DNA of 64,000 bases from Lantana camara (taxonomy: Eukaryota; Streptophyta; Magnoliopsida; Lamiales; Verbenaceae): the NCBI GenBank assembly GCA_037501455.1, contig CM074858.1, positions 36,701,001 through 36,765,000 of the forward strand, read 5' to 3'. Below the pieces are notes generated by a model, which saw only the letters and a program-made list of their open reading frames with translations, had not been told where the DNA came from and searched no databases. The stretch's first letter is position 1. Each line of letters starts with the position of its first letter. Both the position numbers and the translations under genes were made by a program. Below, piece after piece: positions 55,509-64,000 of this stretch.

Positions 55509-57737
55509 CAATTCAAACACTAGATATGCATATTGAATTAATATGCAATGCAGGTAGCATACTTGGAAATGATAAAGTTCAACATATTGGAATAATTAAG
55601 CTCAAACAAGAAAACATGTATATGTATAGAAATTTAAAATTTTAAATGGCGTATGATGCACGTGCTTATGGATGCATTGAACCTGTCACTGGAGTAATGG
55701 AAAATTTTTATCTCGACATGTAATTCCTTGTTCGTTGAATTATAAGCTTGTATTGAGCTGGTAATAATTTCTTATTTTCCCACGGTCTTCTATTCTTCAG
55801 ATTTATTTAACATCCATTTGAACATTCCCACGGCTCAGTATTATGATTTCTGAAACCCGAAGCCTTCTATGCTCATGGAATTAACATCTAGCTTACTCTT
55901 TAATAGTTACTCCCCGATTGTTGCCCGAATCCTCTTCATGGTTGCCACTTTGATCCAAACTCCCTTGTTTACTCTTTAAGAGTTTGAATAATTGAATGAA
56001 TTCCCTTTTCCATTGTTTGCACTCGATCAGCCAACCTTTACCTAGCAATTTGTGGCCTTTCTTTATCGTTTCCATCTGTTGCTTAATATCTTTTAATATT
56101 ACCCCACAACACGACAATTCAACTTGGATCTTGAAATGTCCCCACTAAATAAAACCTTTAGCATGATTATCTTTCAACTTCGTATCCACTGGCGTGCTGA
56201 GCTTCCTTTATTCCTTTCTTAAGTGAAATCCCAAAATTTTCCTTGCGTTAACTTGGGTAATTATATGCTCCCCAAACAAGAACTCTTGAATTCAATTTTT
56301 GTTCCACTTATGGAATTAATTTCCTGCCTCCTCTCGAACAATAAGTCTCCAGTTATTATCCTACTTTTGAGCATATAATTTCCTTCCAAAATTCTTTATC
56401 ATCCTTTGCCGTTTTCATTTGTTACTCCAAATCTCCCAATTCGTACTCTTGCACGACCCTCCAAATTGAATCCGGAAAATAAACTCATTCCACCCGATTA
56501 TAGAGTCCCTAGCATCTTTACCTTTCATGAATAGATCATCCAAAGCTACTAGCTCGATTCAAATTATCGAAATGATCTTCTTCTCTTACTTGAATTTGCT
56601 TCCCAATTAACTAAGTCTCAATTTAACAACACACCTGAATGTCGAATGATTAGTACCCCAATCTTCCTTCGCCTTGTTCACGAATGAAATAGACTTCCTT
56701 GCCCGCCTGATGCTCTCATTTGGCAACACGATCTCCCTTAACTGATTTTCTCACTCCAAATTTCATTCTTTGGAATCATAACCCGGTGAACTTGTCTTCG
56801 AACCTTTTCCGTACTTGATCCTTAGTCTAAAATTCCTTGGTAGCACTTTCTGTGAATTGATGATCCAAGTTGGTAATTCTCAAATTTAAGTGCTTCTACT
56901 TGTTGCTCCATATCTTCCAATTCAACGACATCATATTCGACAATCTTTAAAACCCTTTCCCGAGAATACCCCTTTTCCTTATTATTAAACTCCCGGTTTA
57001 GGCATCTCCGGAATCCCTCTCTTTTTTTTTTTTCCGAATCCATCGCTAACGCAATCCGGTTATTCTCCCTAGTCTAGTACTTTGCCTCTCTTGAGTGCTT
57101 TCATTTACCGTTCCCCCTATCCTTCAATGTATTCCCTCAACATGACAATTTAACTTGAATCGGAAAATAGACTCGTCTTAGCTGAATGTAGAATCCTGAA
57201 CATGTTGGTTTTCCATAACTGGTTATTTGCTCTTCCTGGCTGTCGTGTTAAGAATTTTGAATCCAATTGATCTGAACCCAAATGTAATTCCCAAGCTTGT
57301 GCTTCGATCGGAGGTACTTAGTTGACTCTCCTTCTCAACTCCTATAGTAGCCCAAGATTACCGAGCAATTGGTCGTGGTTTGATATCATTTCCACAACCT
57401 GTAACTCACAACCTTCTTTGAAATAAATGCATGTGGGTAAGGCGTGCTTATGTCACATAATGATCACATAATTAATGCTCACGACTAAGATTTAATATAA
57501 ATGCAGCAGGCAATTTATCAGTATTTAAAGTAAAACACGTTAAGCATATAATTTCAAATAATTCAAGATCAATTAATTAACAATAAATGTCAGAAATCAA
57601 TGCAAAGTATAGGTTGTCAAGTAATCGAATTAATCCAGAGAATTCAAATAGATTCAAATAATATGCAAGACTCTCAAATTACCAATTAATTCCTATGCCG
57701 TTCGACCTAGACTTGACACAACACGACACTAGAACCT
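55509..57737 (-). other. Element G unit 1 extended leader with decayed repeat-bearing frame
   Basis: About 2.2 kb separate the PBS from the gag start, against about 230 bp in A and B. The minus strand has broken frames encoding charged, coiled-coil-like peptide (for example 55893-56117 and 56822-57043). Degenerate copies recur near 56062, 56410, 56890 and 57097; DIKQQMET at the first and EDMEQQVEA at the third match in translation. In-frame stops separate the copies. I do not recognise the family. It may be a decayed extra ORF or captured sequence. Confidence 0.5.
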
Positions 57738-57764
57738 CGGTTTTGCAACCGGGCTCTGATACCA
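57738..57764 (-). other. Element G unit 1 primer-binding site and GNRA hairpin
   Basis: TGGTATCAGAGC in element orientation (57753-57764), with CGGTT-GCAA-AACCG (57738-57751) adjoining. The second unit's PBS is at 63914-63925. Confidence 0.9.
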
Positions 57765-57771
57765 CCTTAGA

Positions 57772-60430
57772 TGTAGCACCCCTATAAGTAGAGATACCAC
57801 ACCCCCGCACTATAGGCCGATCCACATACGAAATGGACAATCCGTACATGAACTAACCTATAGCGAACGGGTGACAAATAAAAGAAAAGACGAGCTAGGC
57901 GGGACTATACCCCAAAGCAATACAAAGCCATGACATAAAAGTTAAAAGCGGAAGCATAATATCAACATTACTTATAGGTACCATATTTACATCAAAAGTA
58001 TAAATACTAAAAGGTACCAACAGATATCAATACATTATCATCTCCTATATATTATACAAGCAAAAGTCCCCAAATATACTAAGAACTATAACGTACTAAC
58101 TCAGGACATGACAAAAGCAAGATCATGGAAGTATGTACAATGCTAGACCCGGCTGGACGACAAGACATGACTCTGACTCCCACCTAGCACACGACCGCGA
58201 CAACCTGAAAGGTGTGGCGTCAGTCCATGGAAGACTGAGTGAGGGGCAATACATATATATTACCGCAGTTAACATGCAAGTTATAACCTCGGGTAAGGTT
58301 TTATAGTTAAAAGTATTATACGTTCACAATAATAGAGAACTCGCCCGAGATTACAACTATCAATATCAATTACTGGTTCGTTTCATGCAATCAATCAATA
58401 CATGGCCCCGGCAAGTGAGGGCGGTCTCCAACCGAACTCCAAATGAACATGTACATGCTTGCTTGATTATCAATAAATAGGTGATCATGAAATTCCATTA
58501 TCGTGCAATCGTGCAATAGTGTAATCATATAACACGTTCATGGAATGGAAATCATGCAATAACCCGAGGCGCATCTGTGGTACCGGACTCGTCCCCAGTC
58601 TCCTTCTTCCTCCGGTTTGATGATGGGATTGGAAGGCCCCAACATCTAATCTCATTGAGCAGAGGGTACATGAATCCCTAAGCCCGGAGCTTCTTCCTCC
58701 ACTAACCTCCTAGCGGATTCAGGGGTGACCCCAAACATGATGAGGATAGTGCCAGAGTTACCCGTCAGCCCTTGCTTTCCCGGTTGGCTCTAGTCACTAC
58801 CCTCGGGCCCAAACGTGAACGATCATGCTACTCACCTAAACATGCACGAAACAATACATGGCTTGCTTGCTTGCTTGAACACGACTTGAAATGATCAATG
58901 ATTAATAGAGACTATAAATATAAATACCTTTTTGGCCGAAATATCACATAAGGGATATAAGGGTTCTATATAACTAACAATTAAACCTCACCTTTACCGA
59001 CCAAAGACACGTAGGGCATGGCCTACGGGGCTTGCTCCTCGTCCCTACGAAGCTGGTCTGTGCAAAATAGACGGGTACACGTGAGACTTAACTCTAAATA
59101 GACCAAATATGACGAACGGCAAAATGCAATGAGATGACGTGCAAATCATAATGTGGCATGAAAACATCTTGTTTCAGTACATATGGGATCATATAAAAGC
59201 AATTCGGGGTCAAAGAAGTCGTTGGATCGAGGGGCTAAAAATGTAATTTTATGTAGAATATTTTGTTCTGCAATCCAGGTGGGAACGGCCGTTCCGGGTT
59301 CCTTTGTAAATGGGAACGGTAGTTCCCATGAATCCCCAAAACGCGCCAACAATTTCAATTTTAGAAATGCGCCTTAGCTGGGAACGGCCCTTCCGTCGCA
59401 AGGCCAAAATGGTAACGGTCGTTCCCATGCTCGGCCGCCTTGTTTTAGTTTAAAAGAGGGGAACGCCCGTTCCCACAATGCCTTAAGGCTGGGAACGGCC
59501 GTTCCCTGTTTCTGCAACTTACAGAAACAGAGCAAACAGGGGAGGCTCTCGGCAATGAGCAACAAAGCAACAAAATTCCATTTTCAATCAACAAAGTTAG
59601 GATTTTCTGGTAATATGATGCATATGTGCTCAAGAAATGATATCATAACACTTAAACACTCAAAGCACGAAATATTATCAAGAATTCCAACTTTCCAAGC
59701 TCATGATCACACTTGATCATTCATGCTAAATATTCAAGAATCTCATGAATTAATCATGCCATAATTCAAGATATGATCATTTAATCATGCTTTGCACAAC
59801 AAAGAGTTCATCTAGCATGCGATTCTCAAATCCTAGCTCAATCAAATATGCTCAAGAATCAAGAATCATCAATTCATGTAACTATCACCTTGAAGACCAA
59901 GAAATGAAGAAGATGAAGATGGATGATTTGGAGCTTAAAAGCTTGGGATTTCTTGAGCAAACTTGATGGTGATGATAAAATCTCTTCTTCCCTTTTCTTC
60001 TTGAAGAACCGAGCAAGCAAGGAGCAAATATGTTGGTGATTTTTAGGATAAAAATGAATGAAGAAGCTTGAGGAAGCTTTGTACGTGAATCACCATCCTT
60101 GATTTTGTGAAATAATCAAATTGCCATTTAATATATCCCTCAAATATTCAAGTCATGCCATTAAGTATGTATAGTTTTGAAATATGATCAATTTAGTCCC
60201 TGAAAATGTTATGCAATTTGGTCCCTAAAGGTTAGGAAAAAAATTAAGTAGGGACAATTTCGTAATTAAATCATACTCGGTGAATATTTTACGAAATGAA
60301 TATTTTCAAGTTATGAAAGAAATCCTCAGTTTGATATAAATTCATAAAATTTCATGAAAGTATTATAAAATATAATTTATAAAATTATTTTAAACATAAG
60401 ATATTAATAAATAAAATTCGGGCCGTTACA
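57772..60430 (-). repeat. Element G LTR 2 (middle, chimeric)
   Basis: The LTR is 2659 bp. Its left part carries the variants of LTR 3 (for example CCTATAAGTAGAG, versus CCTATACGTAGAG in LTR 1). Its right part, from about 59460 on, is identical to LTR 1. This is the expected product of an unequal crossover between the two LTRs of one element. Palindrome array 59281-59506. Confidence 0.9.
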
Positions 60431-60877
60431 ATTCTCCCCCCCTTAAAAGGACCTGGTCCCCAGGTCCACTGTCAAGTTTTGAAGTTATGTACAATTCATA
60501 AGAGAACCCCGTCTCTTGAGCATGAATGAAAGACCCCATCTTTCACAAGAAATGAGAAAACCCCGTTTCTCAGCAAGGAGTGAGAGAGCCCCGTCTCTCA
60601 ACAAGAAGGAGAGAGAGCCCCGTCTCTCAACATGCACGAAAATAATTCAAGAAACAAATTATAGAAACAATGGCATGAATGTTACATAAACAAATAGAAT
60701 CATATTAATTTCATAAATATCATATAGACAAATAAAAATCATTTTATTTTCATAATATCATGTAGACAAGTACCACCATTTTAATCACATACTTACTACT
60801 CATAATTAACTAACTTGCAACGAATAAGAATTTAAATACAATAACAATAAAATTCATGATGCACGTGATATGCATGG

Positions 60878-61666
60878 CTAAATGTACCGTTCACTGATGG
60901 TTGTACTATGCATATAATTGGTACCTTCTTCCCTCCTGACCGACTTCACATTCACAGTTTGTACCCCTCTCTCACGAACACCTTCCCGAGCCCGAACAAG
61001 CAATCTTTCATCCCTCATAGACTTCTCTCGCCGCTTTGAGTACGTGTCTATTTGATGCTCATCACTCCCACAGTAGAGACATAATCCCAACCGTCTGCTA
61101 CAATCATCATAAGTGTGATTATCTCGTCCACAATAGTTGCAAAGAAGTTTCCCGGAAGATGTTGTTGAAGCTGGAGTACGTGAAGCTCCCTAACTTGATC
61201 CAAGTGATTGTTTCCTTTTCTTTCGGGATCTTTCTGGAGGTGTCGGGGTATGATAAGAGATAGGTCGCTTTCTTTTGTTGAGAGTTTGTCCTGATTTTGA
61301 ACTTAAGGTCTGCCCGGGTTGAGGATTAGACCTTTCTGCCTCCAACGAGGTGGTGCCTCGGACCTTTTCTTGGGAGCCACTTGGAGTTAGTTCCCACACT
61401 CTTTTGATTTTCTTGAGTTGTGACCCGGTGGAATCCTTATTTCCTTCAAAGGATCTTGAAGATGGTTGGCTCTGAAATTCCCTAAATGCTATTGAAACTT
61501 GGCCCGACTGTGATGATAAGACTCGTGGCGCTGAGGAAACATACTCTTTTATCTTCTGGTCCACTAAACGAACCAAGGACTCGAGAAACTCCTGAGGCTG
61601 AATCGGAGGGGGCATGTGCGGGAAAACCCTAGGCACTTGCTTACAATGAGGGTGATCTTGAGACAT
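60878..61666 (-). pseudogene. gag: Element G unit 2 gag, internally deleted and interrupted
   Basis: This is the exact duplicate of the unit 1 pseudogene at +6162 bp, sharing the missing Gag core, the in-frame TAG (61190-61192) and the Cys-to-Tyr change in knuckle 2. Because all three lesions are shared, they predate the tandem duplication. Confidence 0.88.
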
Positions 61667-61670
61667 CCTG

Positions 61671-63898
61671 CAATTCAAACACTAGATATGCATATTGAAT
61701 TAATATGCAATGCAGGTAGCATACTTGGAAATGATAAAGTTCAACATATTGGAATAATTAAGCTCAAACAAGAAAACATGTATATGTATAGAAATTTAAA
61801 ATTTTAAATGGCGTATGATGCACGTGCTTAAGGATGCATTGAACCTGTCACTGGAGTAATGGAAAATTTTTATCTCGACATGTAATTCCTTGTTCGTTGA
61901 ATTATAAGCTTGTATTGAGCTGGTAATAATTTCTTATTTTCCCACGGTCTTCTATTCTTCAGATTTATTTAACATCCATTTGAACATTCCCACGGCTCAG
62001 TATTATGATTTCTGAAACCCGAAGCCTTCTATGCTCATGGAATTAACATCTAGCTTACTCTTTAATAGTTACTCCCCGATTGTTGCCCGAATCCTCTTCA
62101 TGGTTGCCACTTTGATCCAAACTCCCTTGTTTACTCTTTAAGAGTTTGAATAATTGAATGAATTCCCTTTTCCATTGTTTGCACTCGATCAGCCAACCTT
62201 TACCTAGCAATTTGTGGCCTTTCTTTATCGTTTCCATCTGTTGCTTAATATCTTTTAATATTACCCCACAACACGACAATTCAACTTGGATCTTGAAATG
62301 TCCCCACTAAATAAAACCTTTAGCATGATTATCTTTCAACTTCGTATCCACTGGCGTGCTGAGCTTCCTTTATTCCTTTCTTAAGTGAAATCCCAAAATT
62401 TTCCTTGCGTTAACTTGGGTAATTATATGCTCCCCAAACAAGAACTCTTGAATTCAATTTTTGTTCCACTTATGGAATTAATTTCCTGCCTCCTCTCGAA
62501 CAATAAGTCTCCAGTTATTATCCTACTTTTGAGCATATAATTTCCTTCCAAAATTCTTTATCATCCTTTGCCGTTTTCATTTGTTACTCCAAATCTCCCA
62601 ATTCGTACTCTTGCACGACCCTCCAAATTGAATCCGGAAAATAAACTCATTCCACCCGATTATAGAGTCCCTAGCATCTTTACCTTTCATGAATAGATCA
62701 TCCAAAGCTACTAGCTCGATTCAAATTATCGAAATGATCTTCTTCTCTTACTTGAATTTGCTTCCCAATTAACTAAGTCTCAATTTAACAACACACCTGA
62801 ATGTCGAATGATTAGTACCCCAATCTTCCTTCGCCTTGTTCACGAATGAAATAGACTTCCTTGCCCGCCTGATGCTCTCATTTGGCAACACGATCTCCCT
62901 TAACTGATTTTCTCACTCCAAATTTCATTCTTTGGAATCATAACCCGGTGAACTTGTCTTCGAACCTTTTCCGTACTTGATCCTTAGTCTAAAATTCCTT
63001 GGTAGCACTTTCTGTGAATTGATGATCCAAGTTGGTAATTCTCAAATTTAAGTGCTTCTACTTGTTGCTCCATATCTTCCAATTCAACGACATCATATTC
63101 GACAATCTTTAAAACCCTTTCCCGAGAATACCCCTTTTCCTTATTATTAAACTCCCGGTTTAGGCATCTCCGGAATCCCTCTCTTTTTTTTTTTCCGAAT
63201 CCATCGCTAACGCAATCCGGTTATTCTCCCTAGTCTAGTACTTTGCCTCTCTTGAGTGCTTTCATTTACCGTTCCCCCTATCCTTCAATGTATTCCCTCA
63301 ACATGACAATTTAACTTGAATCGGAAAATAGACTCGTCTTAGCTGAATGTAGAATCCTGAACATGTTGGTTTTCCATAACTGGTTATTTGCTCTTCCTGG
63401 CTGTCGTGTTAAGAATTTTGAATCCAATTGATCTGAACCCAAATGTAATTCCCAAGCTTGTGCTTCGATCGGAGGTACTTAGTTGACTCTCCTTCTCAAC
63501 TCCTATAGTAGCCCAAGATTACCGAGCAATTGGTCGTGGTTTGATATCATTTCCACAACCTGTAACTCACAACCTTCTTTGAAATAAATGCATGTGGGTA
63601 AGGCGTGCTTATGTCACATAATGATCACATAATTAATGCTCACGACTAAGATTTAATATAAATGCAGCAGGCAATTTATCAGTATTTAAAGTAAAACACG
63701 TTAAGCATATAATTTCAAATAATTCAAGATCAATTAATTAACAATAAATGTCAGAAATCAATGCAAAGTATAGGTTGTCAAGTAATCGAATTAATCCAGA
63801 GAATTCAAATAGATTCAAATAATATGCAAGACTCTCAAATTACCAATTAATTCCTATGCCGTTCGACCTAGACTTGACACAACACGACACTAGAACCT
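61671..63898 (-). other. Element G unit 2 extended leader
   Basis: This is the duplicate of 55509-57737 with very few differences (T run at about 63184, and 61831 A versus 55668 T). It contains the same decayed repeat-bearing minus-strand frames and no intact gene. Confidence 0.5.
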
Positions 63899-63932
63899 CG
63901 GTTTTGCAACCGGGCTCTGATACCACCTTAGA

Positions 63933-64000
63933 TGTAGCACCCCTATAAGTAGAGATACCACACCCCCGCACTATAGGCCGATCCACATACGAAATGGACA
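63933..64000 (-). repeat. Element G LTR 3, first 68 bp
   Basis: It starts TGTAGCACCCCTATAAGTAG and is identical to LTR 2 as far as the window goes. The rest is outside. Confidence 0.9.

Larger units (their letters stand above)
51618..64000 (-). mobile_element. Element G: tandem LTR-internal-LTR-internal-LTR array (runs off window)
   Basis: The LTRs are 51618-54268, 57772-60430 and 63933-64000+. The two internal domains, 54269-57771 and 60431-63932, are almost identical; I noticed only about two differences (a T run near 57021 and 55668 T versus 61831 A). The repeat period is about 6162 bp. The left TSD is gcaat (51613-51617); the right one is outside. The minus orientation follows from two PBSs and two PPTs. 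Gag is damaged in both units and pol is absent, so G is non-autonomous. Confidence 0.93.

Noticed and set aside
60431..63932. Assembly duplication as the sole explanation for the second G unit
   Set aside because: The middle LTR is a two-part mosaic of the outer LTRs, which real unequal crossover predicts and a simple duplicated contig does not. I still list long-read verification because I cannot exclude it fully.

Overview
This window is plant nuclear heterochromatin made almost entirely of nested transposable elements; I found no host gene. The evidence for a plant is Ty3/gypsy (Metaviridae) LTR retrotransposons of the chromovirus Tekay/Del type (chromodomain-like tail after integrase, tRNA-iMet primer site TGGTATCAGAGC, LTRs of 2.5-4.1 kb), plus a CACTA (En/Spm) terminus with CACTACAAGAAAACTG-type inverted repeat. 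No species is claimed. I label the elements by letter. Every boundary below was read from LTR ends (TGTAA... / ...TACA), 5-bp target-site duplications (TSDs) and, in most cases, an uninterrupted paralogous copy of the insertion site elsewhere in the window.

Layout. 1-1166: right end of a CACTA transposon (carrying a tRNA-derived SINE-like insert) inserted in the 5' LTR of element H. Element H (+, non-coding internal region): 5' LTR pieces 1167-1757, 8547-~8764 and 11783-13309; internal 13310-15436; 3' LTR 15437-18505. H's 5' LTR is interrupted by element A (-, 1758-8546, gag-only, TSD aacat) and by F2, a truncated solo LTR (about 8765-11782). H's 3' LTR is interrupted at 18505 by element F (+). 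F's 5' LTR is interrupted at 21727 by E (-, 21728-50229, TSD ttaac). E's left LTR is interrupted by D (-, solo LTR, 22946-40810, TSD gatag). D is interrupted by C (+, two fused LTRs without internal region, 23498-38517, TSD cttcg). C's first LTR is interrupted by B (-, 24783-34789, TSD tgtat), the only element with a complete gag-pol. This is a six-level nest: H > F > E > D > C > B. F resumes at 50235, and its internal region is interrupted at 51617 by G (-), a tandem LTR-internal-LTR-internal-LTR array that runs off the window.

How the parts work together. Only B encodes protease, reverse transcriptase, RNase H, integrase and a chromodomain (one in-frame TAG early in gag). A and G carry only damaged gag; E, H and the visible part of F carry none I recognise. 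They nevertheless keep shared cis-acting parts: PBS, PPT, conserved U5, and several covarying RNA-hairpin candidates. By family knowledge they would be mobilised in trans.

Most interesting signal. Every LTR family here, although strongly diverged, keeps the same gene-like leader layout: (TATA), exon 1 ending in a GT donor, a ~65-86 nt microexon bounded by CAG| and |GTGAGG/GTGGG, a third acceptor before GCTAGGCGGGA, and another acceptor (TTTCAG|GATG) directly before the gag ATG. Putative intron 1 holds an array of 14-16 bp palindromes whose sequence is family-specific (GGGAACGGCCGTTCCC in A, B, C, G; GGTCGCGGGCGCGACC in D; CTCCCCGGGNGGGGAG in F; GACACGGCCGTGTC in H). The array would be kept only in unspliced genomic RNA. 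A second set of covarying hairpins sits beside the PPT and, in A, E and G, as a tandem array with an ACCCCG loop. Splicing, RNA folding and function are inferences; the sequence patterns themselves are directly visible. All base counts and LTR divergences were made by eye.
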